From NCBI RefSeq assembly GCF_000725625.1, contig NZ_JOHS01000006.1:186001-250000 (forward strand): DNA of 64,000 nucleotides, given 5' to 3'. Numbering within the stretch: the first letter of the stretch is position 1; every line of letters starts with the position of its first letter. The notes under the pieces were generated by a model, which was not told where the DNA came from, made no database searches, and saw only the letters and a list, made by a program, of their open reading frames with translations. Of the stretch, positions 24,985-33,509 are shown one piece after another. The DNA comes from Streptomyces sp. NRRL F-6676 (GTDB lineage Bacteria; Actinomycetota; Actinomycetes; Streptomycetales; Streptomycetaceae). The translations under genes were made by a program, and so were the position numbers.

Positions 24985-26588
24985 GGAAGTTCCACTTCGA
25001 GTGTTGTCGGGCCGCCACGGGGGCTGGCCAGGGCGAGCGTTCCGTCGTGTGCCGCGATCCGGCGGCGGATGCCGACCAGTCCGGAGCCGCCGTTCTCGTC
25101 GGCGCCGCCGTGGCCGTCGTCGGTGATGCGCAGCCGCAGCCGGCCGTCCTGCGTGCGCACGGTGACCGCGGCGTGGTGGGCGCCGCTGTGCTTGGCGATG
25201 TTGGTGAGCGCCTCGGCGACCACGAAGTAGGCGGTCGCCTCCACGGAGGCGGCACAGCGCTGGGGCGCCTCGACGTCGATCCGGCACGGGACGGGGCAGG
25301 AGGCGGCCAGTCCGTTGAGCGCGCCGGCCAGTCCGCGGTCGGCGAGTACGGGGGGCAGGATGCCGCGGGCGACCGTGCGCAGTTCGGCCAGTGCCTGTTC
25401 GGCGGCGCTCTGGGCGCGCTCGAGCAGTTCCTCGGCGCCGGCCGGGTCGCGGGCGACCATCCGGCGGGCGGCGCCGAGCAGCACGGTGACGGTGACGATG
25501 CGGTTCTGCGTGCCGTCGTGCAGGGAGCGCTCGATGCGGCGCAGCTCGGTGGCGTGGGCGTCGAGGGCGGCGGCCCGGGTGGCGGTGAGCTGGGCGATGC
25601 GCAGGGACAGGTCGGCGTCGGGACCGGCCGAGAGCAGCTGCCTGCCCGGCTTGCCCTGGAGCCGGGCCATGCCGGGGACGAGACCGAGGATGATCGCGAT
25701 CCAGCCGATGGCGAGCAGCGTCACGGAGAGCGCGTCCGCCCACGAGTGGGCGACGCCGAAGCCGAGGGACGTACTGGAGCTGCCCTTCGGGGCGAGGCGC
25801 CACCAGAGCGGGAAGGTGGCGTCGCGGACGGCGAAGAGGAGCAGCAGCACACTGGCGAAGCCGAGCAGCAGGCCGAGGGTGGCGTGCCGGAACAGCCAGG
25901 CCAGTTCGCGCCGGGTGGTGGGGTCGGTGACGGCGAGCCGGAGCCGGGTGGGAGGCGGCTCCGGGGCGATGATCTCCGGCCCCCACCGGCTGAGCCGGTC
26001 GCGTTCGCGCCCGGCCAGGGCGTGCAGCAGGCGCAGCGCACCGGGGGCGAACAGCAGCCCGACGCCGACCAGGCAGGCGACGGCCGTGAGCCCGGTGACG
26101 AACATGACCACGAACGCGATCATGGCGGTACCGAACCCGCCGGTGAGCTGTTCGAGCCCGTGCACCGCGTCCTTCCCGGCCCGCGAGACGACGGCGCGGA
26201 GGCTGCGCTCGGACGCGTCGGCCTCCGCGGGGCGGCCCTGGGGGTCGGAGGGGTCCGGGGCGTCGTGCTTCGGAGCGTCGTGCTTCGGGGCGTCGTGCTT
26301 CGGGGCTGCGAGGCCCGGGACGGGGTGCTCCGGGACGGGATGCTCCGGGGCGGGGTGCTCAGGGGCGGCGGAGGGCTGGGGGCCCGTGGCGCGGTGGGCG
26401 CCGGGGCCGCCCGGGCCGCCCGGGCCGCCGGGGAAACGGGTGGAGCCCCGGCCACCGGCGCTCACCACGGAGTCCGCGGCGGCGTCATGGCGCTCGGTGC
26501 CGGCGGCGCCGGCCGGCCCTGCGGCGCGGTCCTGCGTACCGCCGGCGGCGCCGGTCGGCGTCCCCCGGGGTGTGTCGTGCGTCGGCAT
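24972..26588 (-). CDS. NarL-type sensor histidine kinase with long repetitive N-terminus
   Basis: A 538-residue membrane kinase. Residues 1-125 are disordered, with GGPGGPGGPG, then PEHPVPEHPVPG and three APKHD units. Two pairs of membrane helices follow (TAMIAFVVMFVTGLTAVACL and LLFAPGALRLL; TLGLLLGFASVLLLLFAV and VTLLAIGWIAIILGLVPG), forming a membrane-embedded sensor. The HisKA_3 helix has the phosphorylated His in RRIERSLHDGTQNR, and the ATPase domain carries NIAKHSGAHH, DDGHGGADENGGSGLVGIRR. ATG 26588 is chosen because GAGGAGG lies 5 nt before it. Paired with the next response regulator gene. The signal is unknown; cell-envelope or antibiotic stress is typical when the target is an ABC exporter. 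Confidence 0.9.
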   Translation of the reverse strand: MPTHDTPRGTPTGAAGGTQDRAAGPAGAAGTERHDAAADSVVSAGGRGSTRFPGGPGGPGGPGAHRATGPQPSAAPEHPAPEHPVPEHPVPGLAAPKHDAPKHDAPKHDAPDPSDPQGRPAEADASERSLRAVVSRAGKDAVHGLEQLTGGFGTAMIAFVVMFVTGLTAVACLVGVGLLFAPGALRLLHALAGRERDRLSRWGPEIIAPEPPPTRLRLAVTDPTTRRELAWLFRHATLGLLLGFASVLLLLFAVRDATFPLWWRLAPKGSSSTSLGFGVAHSWADALSVTLLAIGWIAIILGLVPGMARLQGKPGRQLLSAGPDADLSLRIAQLTATRAAALDAHATELRRIERSLHDGTQNRIVTVTVLLGAARRMVARDPAGAEELLERAQSAAEQALAELRTVARGILPPVLADRGLAGALNGLAASCPVPCRIDVEAPQRCAASVEATAYFVVAEALTNIAKHSGAHHAAVTVRTQDGRLRLRITDDGHGGADENGGSGLVGIRRRIAAHDGTLALASPRGGPTTLEVELPCGL

Positions 26589-26802
26589 GGTGGCCTCCTC
26601 TCGCAACGACCCTAGGGGGCCGGACCGTTCGCCGTCAGCCCGGGAGCCGAGGAGTACAGCCTGCTGTACCCCGGACCGGGCGGCTGGCGGGCTCGGCCGC
26701 GCACGGGCGGATGCCTAGCGTCGTAGACACGCCGAAACGACGGGCCGGCAGCCCGGCAGTCCGGCAGTCCGGCAGCGTCCCCGCGTCCTTGAAGGAGTCC
26801 CC

Positions 26803-27048
26803 ATGTCGCACCCCGACCCGTACCGCTTCACCGGCCCCGCCGACGACCACGGGCAGCCGGCCCGCTCCGGGGTCAGCCGCTCCGACGTCCTGCGCGCCCT
26901 GCTCTGGACGGTCCTGGTGATCAGCGTGCTCGCCAACAGCGTCGCCTCCTACGGCGACGCCTCCACCGCGGTGCACCTCGCCTTCGGCGTCGTCACCGCC
27001 GCCTGCGCCACCGTGCTCGTCGTGCAGCGGCTGCGGGGCCGGCGATGA
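26803..27048 (+). CDS. Small two-helix membrane protein at the head of an ABC operon
   Basis: An 81-residue protein with two predicted membrane helices (VLRALLWTVLVISVLANSVA and TAVHLAFGVVTAACATVLVV) joined by a short loop, and short polar ends. AAGGAG lies just upstream of ATG 26803. Its TGA overlaps the ABC ATPase ATG by 4 bp, so it is translationally coupled to the transporter. I know no named family. It could be a small accessory subunit of the exporter; that is inference from coupling only. Confidence 0.75.
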   Translation: MSHPDPYRFTGPADDHGQPARSGVSRSDVLRALLWTVLVISVLANSVASYGDASTAVHLAFGVVTAACATVLVVQRLRGRR

Positions 27049-27818
27049 CCTGGCCCTTCGCCGCGGCCTCCGGCCGGCCATCCGCCGCGTACGCCGCCCC
27101 CGCCCCCGCCATCGCCCTGGACCGGGTCGGCAAGACCTATTCCGGCGGCGTCCGCGCCCTCGACGACGTCTCGCTGACGGTCGCGCGCGGCACGTTCCTC
27201 GCCGTGATGGGCCCCTCCGGCTCCGGCAAGAGCACGCTGATGCACTGCGCCGCAGGGCTGGACACCCCGACCACCGGCAGCATCCGCATCGACGGCCAGG
27301 AGATCGCGGGCCTGAACGAGACCCGGCGCACCGAACTGCGCCGCGAACGCATCGGCTTCGTCTTCCAGTCGTACAACCTGGTCCCGTCCCTGGACCTCGC
27401 CGACAACATCACCCTGCCGCTGCGCCTGGCGGGCCGCGCGCCCGACCGCGAGTGGCTGGGGATGCTGGTGGAGCGGGTCGGGCTGGCCGGCCGGCTCACC
27501 CACCGGCCCACCGAACTCTCCGGCGGCCAGCAGCAGCGCGCGGCGATCGTGCGCGCGCTGGTGGCCCGGCCGGCCGTCGTCTTCGCCGACGAACCGACCG
27601 GCGCGCTGGACCTGCGCAGCGCCCACGAGGTCCTGCGGCTGCTGCGTGAACTCGTCGACGAGCTGGGCCAGACCGTGGTGATGGTCACCCACGACCCGGC
27701 CGCCGCCGCCCAGGCACACCGCGCGCTGGTGATGGCCGACGGCCGCGTCGTCGAGACCCTCGACGCCCCCACCGCGCCCGTCCTGGCCGACCGCCTCGTC
27801 GCACTGGGAGGACGCTGA
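27045..27818 (+). CDS. ABC transporter ATP-binding protein (MacB/LolD type)
   Basis: A 257-residue ATPase: Walker A GPSGSGKST (residues about 58-66), Q-loop FVFQSYNLVPSL, signature LSGGQQQR, Walker B VVFADEPTGALD and the H-loop MVTHD. The sequence pattern is that of the lipoprotein/FtsX-type exporters. ATG 27045 overlaps the previous stop, and the permease gene follows after 2 bp, so the three genes form one operon. The divergent two-component system probably controls it. Substrate is not predictable; antimicrobial peptide removal or envelope maintenance is common for this type. Confidence 0.93.
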   Translation: MTWPFAAASGRPSAAYAAPAPAIALDRVGKTYSGGVRALDDVSLTVARGTFLAVMGPSGSGKSTLMHCAAGLDTPTTGSIRIDGQEIAGLNETRRTELRRERIGFVFQSYNLVPSLDLADNITLPLRLAGRAPDREWLGMLVERVGLAGRLTHRPTELSGGQQQRAAIVRALVARPAVVFADEPTGALDLRSAHEVLRLLRELVDELGQTVVMVTHDPAAAAQAHRALVMADGRVVETLDAPTAPVLADRLVALGGR

Positions 27819-27820
27819 CC

Positions 27821-30379
27821 ATGCTGCACCTCGCCCTGCGCTCCGCCCGCCACCGGATCGCCGCCCTGCTCGCCGTGGCCTGCGCGATCCTCGGCGCCGC
27901 CGCCCTGCTCACCGGCACCGGCGTGCTCGCCGAGACCGGACTGCGCTCCTCCCTGCCCGCCGGGCGGCTGGCCGGCGCCGACGTGCTCGTCGCCGCCGAC
28001 CAGAGCGTGCGGGCGCCGGGTGACATGACCCTCGCGCTGACCGAACGCGGCACGGTCCCGGCCACCCTCGTGGACCGGCTGGCCGGGCTCCCCGGAGTGA
28101 AGGGGGCCGCCACCGACCTCAGCTTTCCCGCCGCCGCCGTGACCACCGACGGCGGCTTCGCCACCGCCGCCGACCCGGCCACCGCGGGACACGGCTGGTC
28201 CTCGGTCCGGCTGCTGGCACACCCGCACATCACCGGCGAGGCCCCGGCCGGCCACCACGAGGTCGCCCTGGACCGCGCCACGGCCACCGCCGCCCGGGCC
28301 GCCGTCGGCGACCGGGTCCGGATCGTCGCCGCCGGCCGCCCCGCCGTCGACTACCGCGTCTCCGCGATCGTCGACGCCCCCGGCGCCGGGCTCCTCTTCG
28401 CCGACTCCGCCGCCACCGGACTGGCCGGCCGGACGAGCGGCCCGCGCGCCGGCACCGTCGACCTGATCGGGCTGCGGGCCGCCCCCGGGCACACCGACGA
28501 GGTCGCCGCCGCCGTCCGCGACCGGCTCGCGCACTCCGGCGCCACCGCGCGGCACCTCAAGGTCCTCACCGGCAGCGACCGCGGCGACGCCGTCTCGCCC
28601 GGCGACGGCGCCGCCCGCTCGCTGCTGGTGCTCCTCTCCTCCTCCCTCGCCGGCGTGGTCGTCCTCATCACCGGCTTCGTGGTGGCGGGCGCGCTCACCG
28701 TCGCGGTCAACGGGCAGCGGCGCGACCTGGCCCTGATGCGGGCCGTCGGCGCCACCCCGAAGCAGATCCGCCGGCTCGCCGCCGCGCAGGCCATGGTCGT
28801 CGCCGCGGTGGCGTACGTACCGGGCGCGGCCCTCGGCTACGTACTCGCCGGTCAACTGCGGCAGTTGCTGGTGGACCGCGGCGCGGTCCCGGCCGCGCTG
28901 CCGCTCACCGTCAGCCCGCTGCCCGCGCTCGCCACCGCCCTGCTGCTGGCCGGAGCCGTACAGCTCGCGGCGCGGGGCGCGGCCTGGCGCACCTCGACGC
29001 GGCCGGCCACCGAGGCGGTCGCGGAGTCCCGCACCGAACCCCGCGAGCCCGCCCGGATGCGGACGTACGGCGGCCTGCTGGTGATCGTCGCCGCGACGAC
29101 GCTGTCCGTCGCCCCGCTGCTGTCGCGCACGCCGATCGGCGCGGCGGCGACCCAGATGGCCGGCATCGTCGGCGCGATCGGCCTCGCCATGGCGGGCCCG
29201 GCGCTGACCCGCTGGGCGGGCGGCGCACTCGGCCGGCGGCTGCGCCCCGGCACCGCGGCCCCGACCTGGCTCGCGGTGGCCAACGTCCGCGGCTACGCGC
29301 TGCGCGTCGCGGGGGTGGTCAGCACCCTCGCCATGGCGGTCGCGTTCGTCCTGACGTACACCCTCACCCTGACCACCGTGGCCGAGGCCACCGCGCAGGA
29401 CACCCGCACCGGCACCCTCGCCGAGCACCGGATCACCGCGCCGGGTCTGGGCGGACTGCCCACCGGCCTGCTCGAGGACGTACGACGCACCCCGGGCGTG
29501 AAGGCGGTGGCACCCGTCGGCTCCACCGACGTCGTCTACTCCTACCGTGAGCTGGGTGACGTCACGACCGAGTCGGCCTCCGCGCTGATCCTCACCCCCG
29601 ACGCGCCGCGCGTCCTGGACCTCGGCGTCCGCTCCGGCAGCCTGACCCGGCTCCGCGGCGCCACGGTCGCGCTCAGCGAGGAGACGGCCCGCTCGCTGGA
29701 CGCGGAGGTCGGCGACCGGATCGAACTGACCCTGGGCGACGGCACCGAAGTCCGTCCCCGCGTCGTCGCCGTCTACACCCGCGGCCTCGGCTTCGGCCCG
29801 TTCGCCCTCTCCCACGACCTCGCGGTCCCGCACACCACGACCGGCCTCGACCAGAGCGCCCTCGTCCGCACCGACGGCACCCCCGCGGCGGCGCACGCCC
29901 TCGCGGCCCTGGCAGCGAAGACGCCCGGCGTGAGCGTGGGCGACACCGCCGACGAGAGCGACGGCGGCCTGTCGGACGCGCCGGCGGAGGTCTGGATCAA
30001 CCTGGCCACCATCGCCGTCCTCCTCGCCTACCTGCTGCTGAGCATCGCCAACAAGCTGGTGGCGACCACCTCCCAGCGCCGCGAGGAGCTGGCCACGCTC
30101 CGCCTGAACGGCACGACTCCCGCCCAGATCCGGGCGATGATGCGCCGCGAGGCGGTCCTGATCACCGCGGGCGCGCTGGTCGCGGGCATGGCCCTGACGG
30201 TGGTCCCGCTGGCCCTGCTGGGCACGGCCTTCCTGCACCACCCCTGGCCGTCGGGGCCCATCTGGCTCGTCCCCGCCACGGCGGTGACGATCGCGACGGT
30301 GGCCTACCTCTCCCTCCAACTCCCCACTCGCCACGCCCTGCGCACACCGCCGGCGGCGACGCTGGGGGCGCGGGGGTAG
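27821..30379 (+). CDS. FtsX-type ABC transporter permease
   Basis: An 852-residue permease with two FtsX modules. The first helix (LLAVACAILGAAALLTGTGV, residues about 14-33) is followed by a large extracellular domain (about 40-270), three helices (LLVLLSSSLAGVVVLITGFV; MVVAAVAYVPGAALGYVLAG; ALATALLLAGAVQLA), a middle group of helices, a second large extracellular domain (about 520-720) and three last helices (IAVLLAYLLLSIANKL, ITAGALVAGMALTVVPLALL, VPATAVTIATVAYLSL). The motif ELATLRLNGTTPAQIRAMMR is the FtsX coupling helix. This is the membrane half of the exporter encoded just upstream. No peptidoglycan hydrolase gene is next to it, so an FtsEX role is unlikely. Confidence 0.92.
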   Translation: MLHLALRSARHRIAALLAVACAILGAAALLTGTGVLAETGLRSSLPAGRLAGADVLVAADQSVRAPGDMTLALTERGTVPATLVDRLAGLPGVKGAATDLSFPAAAVTTDGGFATAADPATAGHGWSSVRLLAHPHITGEAPAGHHEVALDRATATAARAAVGDRVRIVAAGRPAVDYRVSAIVDAPGAGLLFADSAATGLAGRTSGPRAGTVDLIGLRAAPGHTDEVAAAVRDRLAHSGATARHLKVLTGSDRGDAVSPGDGAARSLLVLLSSSLAGVVVLITGFVVAGALTVAVNGQRRDLALMRAVGATPKQIRRLAAAQAMVVAAVAYVPGAALGYVLAGQLRQLLVDRGAVPAALPLTVSPLPALATALLLAGAVQLAARGAAWRTSTRPATEAVAESRTEPREPARMRTYGGLLVIVAATTLSVAPLLSRTPIGAAATQMAGIVGAIGLAMAGPALTRWAGGALGRRLRPGTAAPTWLAVANVRGYALRVAGVVSTLAMAVAFVLTYTLTLTTVAEATAQDTRTGTLAEHRITAPGLGGLPTGLLEDVRRTPGVKAVAPVGSTDVVYSYRELGDVTTESASALILTPDAPRVLDLGVRSGSLTRLRGATVALSEETARSLDAEVGDRIELTLGDGTEVRPRVVAVYTRGLGFGPFALSHDLAVPHTTTGLDQSALVRTDGTPAAAHALAALAAKTPGVSVGDTADESDGGLSDAPAEVWINLATIAVLLAYLLLSIANKLVATTSQRREELATLRLNGTTPAQIRAMMRREAVLITAGALVAGMALTVVPLALLGTAFLHHPWPSGPIWLVPATAVTIATVAYLSLQLPTRHALRTPPAATLGARG

Positions 30380-30540
30380 AGCGGGGCGATGGCGGGGTGT
30401 GCGGGGGTAGATCGGGGGGGGCGACGGCGGGGTGTGCGGGGCGCGGGGGTAGAGCGGTCGGCCGACGGCGGGGTGTGCGGGGCGCGGCGGGGGCGGCCGG
30501 CCGGGCGGCTGGGCGGTTGGGCGGTTGGGCGGCTGGGCTT
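30380..30540. repeat. Tandem GC-rich repeat between the ABC permease and ridA genes
   Basis: Three copies of CGGCGGGGTGTGCGGGGCGCGG-like units (about 50 bp apart) are followed by four GGGCGG(T/C)TGGGC units up to 30535. The run fills the gap between two convergent genes and shows no coding signal. Confidence 0.65.
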
Positions 30541-30545
30541 TCCGG

Positions 30546-30917
30546 TCAGTCGAGTACGGCGACGGCCTCCACCTCGACCAGATGCTCGGGCACGTCCAGC
30601 GCGGCCACGCCGAGCAGCGTGGCGGGCGCGGCGGGGGGCGGCCCCCGCCCAGCGGGCGCCCCGGGGGACCCCGCCACATGGACGGTCAGCTTCGCGACGT
30701 CGTCGAACGAGGCACCGGCCGCGGCCAGCGCGGTGGCGACGTTGCGGTAGCACTGCTCCACCTGCGCGGCCAGATCGCCCACGCCGACGGTGACCCCGGC
30801 GGCGTCCCAGGAAACCTGCCCGGCGACGAAGACGGTCCGGGCGCCGGAGGCGACCGCCACCTGCCGGTAGACGTCGATCTCGGGCAGCCCGTCGGGGTTC
30901 AGCAGGGTGATGGCCAT
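30546..30917 (-). CDS. RidA-family protein, slightly short
   Basis: A 123-residue member of the YjgF/YER057c/UK114 (RidA) family, which removes reactive enamines or imines. Seen: VAVASGARTVFVAGQVSWDA, QVEQCYRNVATALAAAGASF, VAKLTVHV, then ATLLGVAALDVPEHLVEVEA. The stretch between VHVAG and ATLLGV is a 16-residue Gly/Pro/Ala run where relatives usually have a longer structured segment, so an in-frame deletion or low-complexity replacement is possible. The conserved Arg of RidA enzymes before the last strand is not obvious. GGAGG lies 9 nt before ATG 30917. It is divergent from a decayed HxlR regulator gene. Confidence 0.8.
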   Translation of the reverse strand: MAITLLNPDGLPEIDVYRQVAVASGARTVFVAGQVSWDAAGVTVGVGDLAAQVEQCYRNVATALAAAGASFDDVAKLTVHVAGSPGAPAGRGPPPAAPATLLGVAALDVPEHLVEVEAVAVLD

Positions 30918-30949
30918 GGTGGTACGCCTCCTGATGCGTGCTCTCCTGT

Positions 30950-30964
30950 GGTTACTCAGGAACC
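30950..30964. promoter_or_regulatory. Candidate HxlR-type operator between ridA and hxlR remnant
   Basis: GGTTACTCAGGAACC is an imperfect palindrome (GGTTNCTNAGNAACC) 33 bp upstream of the ridA ATG and 57 bp before the remnant's ATG. Placement fits a divergent operator; the binding protein may no longer be functional. Confidence 0.45.
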
Positions 30965-31020
30965 ATAGGAAAGTGACCGCTGACGTGGAAGAACGCACTT
31001 TTCGGTGACTGGGGAACCTC

Positions 31021-31340
31021 ATGGTGAGCAAGCAGGTCACGGACGCGACGGTGAAGAACGAGACGGTGAGGGGCGCGACGGCGAGGGCTTCACCGAACTG
31101 CACAGCGAGGTCGACGGCATCAGTCACAAGATGCTGACCCAGAACCTGCGCCTGCTGGAGCGCGACGGCCTGGTCGAGCGCACGGTGTACCCCACCGTGC
31201 CGCCGCGCGTCGAGTACACGCTCACGGAGCCGGGCCAGGCCCTGCGCGCGACGGTCGACGCCATGTGCGACTGGACCCGGCGCCATCTGCGCGCCATCGA
31301 GACGGCCCCCCACCGCTTCGACGCGGCCCGCCCGGCCTGA
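31021..31340 (+). pseudogene. HxlR-family regulator, decayed (N-terminal half lost)
   Basis: The C-terminal part is clear HxlR winged-helix sequence: GFTELHSEVDGISHKMLTQN, LRLLERDGLVERTVYPTVPP, RVEYTLTEPGQALRATVDAM, then DWTRRHLRAIE. The usual N-terminal 40-50 residues (Cys-Pro motif, GGKWT helix) are missing. A plausible old start, ATG 31021 (MVSKQVTDATVKNETVRGAT), is in a different frame, while the frame that encodes the wing opens upstream only through a GTG at 31005 and an Arg/Asp/Gly-rich stretch. A deletion with frameshift explains this. An alternative is a shortened but translated protein from GTG 31005. It once probably controlled the divergent ridA. Confidence 0.6.
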
Positions 31341-31664
31341 AGCGCATACGGACCGGTGGGGACGGGGCACGATCGCGGTCGAGTGCCGCCCGGGTCACGG
31401 AACTGTCCCGGCCGGACGCCGGCCGCGCACGGAGGCGGAACGGCGACGGGAACCCCTGTCCGAGCCGCGTTCCGCCAGGGCCGGCGGGGTGCGCCCGGCG
31501 CCGGCCCGCGTGGTTCGGCGATTCCTCCTCGATGTCTCCTGTAACAGGGACGTAGTAGCGGGTGGCCCGGAGGAACGGCGCGGCGGCCGGAGCCGCTCTA
31601 GGTGATCAGAAACGCTCGCTCGTACCGACGGGCAGGCACCCCGACCGACACCGAGGAAGACACC
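31341..31664. other. Intergenic region before the DUF4232 lipoprotein gene
   Basis: Holds 324 bp with no credible gene on either strand. It should contain the promoter of the lipoprotein gene; a TAGTAG stretch near 31555 could be part of a -10 region. No hairpin terminator was seen after the HxlR remnant. Confidence 0.5.
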
Positions 31665-32339
31665 ATGCGCGCTCAGAAGCTCACCATTGCCGCCCTGGCC
31701 CTCGCCGCGGGCCTCGCGCTCACGGCCTGCCAGAACGACGACGCCGCCATGGGGCAGGACACGTCGGCCACCGGGTCCTCCTCGTCCTCCTCGACCGGCG
31801 GCTCGGGTTCGGGTTCGGGCTCGGGCGACAAGGCGGCCCAGGGTTCCGCCAAGGGATCCGGCGGCACGAAGGCGGACGGGCAGGGCGGCAGCGAGGGAAC
31901 CGGCTCCGACACGAACAACGGCACCGAGAAGTGCCGCACCGGCAACCTGGACATCACCGCGCAGGACACCACCATCACCGGCGAAGACCCGAGGACCGTC
32001 GCGGTGACGTTCATGAACGTCGGCGGCCACGACTGCTCGCTCAGCGGTTTCGCGGGTGTGGACCTGAAGACCAACGCGGGGACGATCTCCGCGCAGCGCG
32101 AGGGCGATCCGGCCGACGCGACCGTCCTCAAGAACGGCAAGTCGGTGTCCTTCTACATCTCCTACCCGGCCAACGACACGGGCGGCTCCGGCGTCCGCAT
32201 CACCGGGCTCGTGGTGACCCCGCCCAACGAGACCAAGTCGGTCACCCTCACCTGGCCGGGCGCCGGCTCCCTCCCCGCCTCCGACGACGCCGCCCCGGTC
32301 AAGGTCGGCCCCATCGGCAGCGCCGGCCAGGGCGGCTGA
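31665..32339 (+). CDS. DUF4232 lipoprotein
   Basis: A 224-residue secreted lipoprotein. The signal peptide KLTIAALALAAGLALTAC ends in a lipobox with Cys-21. A long Gly/Ser/Lys/Asp linker (about 25-85) follows, then a DUF4232 domain (about 88-215): CRTGNLDITAQDTT, VAVTFMNVGGHDCSLSGFAG, ISYPANDTGGSGVRITGLVV, TLTWPG. Two cysteines of the domain (in CRTG and HDC) can form a disulfide. The family is common on the streptomycete surface; its role is unknown. GAGGAAG lies 7 nt before ATG 31665; an in-frame ATG further upstream lacks a signal sequence. A bidirectional terminator follows. Confidence 0.88.
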   Translation: MRAQKLTIAALALAAGLALTACQNDDAAMGQDTSATGSSSSSSTGGSGSGSGSGDKAAQGSAKGSGGTKADGQGGSEGTGSDTNNGTEKCRTGNLDITAQDTTITGEDPRTVAVTFMNVGGHDCSLSGFAGVDLKTNAGTISAQREGDPADATVLKNGKSVSFYISYPANDTGGSGVRITGLVVTPPNETKSVTLTWPGAGSLPASDDAAPVKVGPIGSAGQGG

Positions 32340-32360
32340 CCCGACTTTTCGGCACTACCG

Positions 32361-32392
32361 GAAGGGCCCCACCGTGAACGGTGGGGCCCTTC
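32361..32392. terminator. Bidirectional terminator hairpin (lipoprotein and SDR genes)
   Basis: GAAGGGCCCCACCG and CGGTGGGGCCCTTC form a 14-bp perfect stem with loop TGAA between the convergent lipoprotein and SDR genes. An almost identical hairpin is at 33299-33330. Confidence 0.85.
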
Positions 32393-32398
32393 GGCCGG

Positions 32399-33130
32399 TC
32401 AGGAAGGTGTGCCGTCCGTGCGCGAGGTGCGGCCCAGCTCCCGGAACCGGCTCTCGAACTCGCTGGGGTCCCTGCTCAGCGAGGCCTTGACCATCGCGGT
32501 GAACTCGTCGACGACGACCTCGTACGCACCGGACTCGACACCGTCGAGGGCGGCCCGCGCGACGTCGGCCGGGGGCGACTTGGGCACGTCGAAGCCCTTC
32601 ATCATGTCGGTGTCGGCCGCCCCGAGATGCACCGAGGTGATAAGGGTTCCCTGCCCGGCCAGCTCCTGGCGCAGCGCGTTGCCCATGCTCCACAGGGCGG
32701 CCTTGGACACCGCGTAGGCGCTGCTGCCGGGGAAGACGAACCAGGAGGCCGAGGAGACCATGTTCAGGATGGCGCCACCGCCGTTCCTCGCCAGGACCGG
32801 GGCGAAGGCGCGGACCATGGACAGCGTCCCGAAGAAGTTGACCTCCATCGTGTCGCGCACGGCATCGAGATCGCCGAGCAGGAGGCCGCCGGTTATATCC
32901 GCATTGTTGACGAGCAGATCCACGTCGCCGGCCGCCTCGGCAGCCGCCGCCACGGAACCGGAATCGGTGACGTCGAGAGCGAGAACCTCCACACCGTCGA
33001 GGTCGACGGACTCCGGCCGACGCGCGGTCGCGTAGACCTTCGCACCCCGCTCGACGAGCTGGGCCGCGAGCTGACGGCCGATACCGCGATTGGCTCCGGT
33101 GACGAGCGCTGTGGCTCCGTTGATGTCCAT
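32399..33130 (-). CDS. SDR-family oxidoreductase
   Basis: A 243-residue classical short-chain dehydrogenase. Cofactor motif TGANRGIG (residues 12-19), ARRPE after beta2 pointing to NADP, NNAD (with Asp in place of the usual Gly), catalytic Ser in MVSSASW, and YAVSK (Tyr and Lys about 15 residues on). The end (VDEFTAMVKASLSRDPSEFE) is typical of the sub-family often called SDR oxidoreductase of unknown substrate. ATG 33130 lies directly before the Rossmann strand. It is flanked on both sides by nearly identical hairpins, so it is its own transcription unit. Substrate unknown. Confidence 0.9.
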   Translation of the reverse strand: MDINGATALVTGANRGIGRQLAAQLVERGAKVYATARRPESVDLDGVEVLALDVTDSGSVAAAAEAAGDVDLLVNNADITGGLLLGDLDAVRDTMEVNFFGTLSMVRAFAPVLARNGGGAILNMVSSASWFVFPGSSAYAVSKAALWSMGNALRQELAGQGTLITSVHLGAADTDMMKGFDVPKSPPADVARAALDGVESGAYEVVVDEFTAMVKASLSRDPSEFESRFRELGRTSRTDGTPS

Positions 33131-33298
33131 GGACGCAGGCTAGAACTTCACGCGGGCGTGAGGTTCAAGTCCGGATGGATCGGGAGAACACGGTGCCCAT
33201 CGGGGAATTCACCGCACCCGCGGGGGCAGCGCGCGCGTTGCCCAGCAGGACTGTCCCGGAGACGAAACCGGAAGACAAAACCTGAAACGGACAACGAC

Positions 33299-33330
33299 GA
33301 AGGGCCCCACCGCGAACGGTGGGGCCCTTC
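33299..33330 (-). terminator. Terminator hairpin after tRNA-Ser(GGA)
   Basis: GAAGGGCCCCACCG and CGGTGGGGCCCTTC with loop CGAA; it differs from the hairpin at 32361-32392 by a single loop base. It lies 23 bp after the tRNA 3' end. Confidence 0.85.
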
Positions 33331-33352
33331 GACATCGTGCCCGGTGAGGCAC

Positions 33353-33440
33353 TGGCGGAGGATACGAGATTCGAACTCGTGAGGGGTTGCCCCCAACACG
33401 CTTTCCAAGCGTGCGCCCTAGGCCTCTAGGCGAATCCTCC
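33353..33440 (-). tRNA. tRNA-Ser(GGA)
   Basis: 88 nt with encoded CCA. Acceptor arms GGAGGAT and ATCCTCC pair, the anticodon loop is TTGGAAA within CACGC/GCGTG so the anticodon is GGA (codons UCC/UCU), and the long variable arm typical of serine is present. Confidence 0.95.
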
Positions 33441-33509
33441 GCCGGGAACATTACATGACGGTGGGGAGTGGTTGCGAACTCGATCGGGGGGTGGGCGATC
33501 GGGTAGGCT

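Noticed and set aside
26803..30379. FtsEX cell-division pair
   Set aside because: The permease has two large extracellular domains and 852 residues, far longer than FtsX, and no hydrolase gene adjoins.
27137..30679. A 1180-codon minus-strand frame opposite the ABC operon
   Set aside because: Antisense of a clear ATPase and permease; composition is not protein-like.
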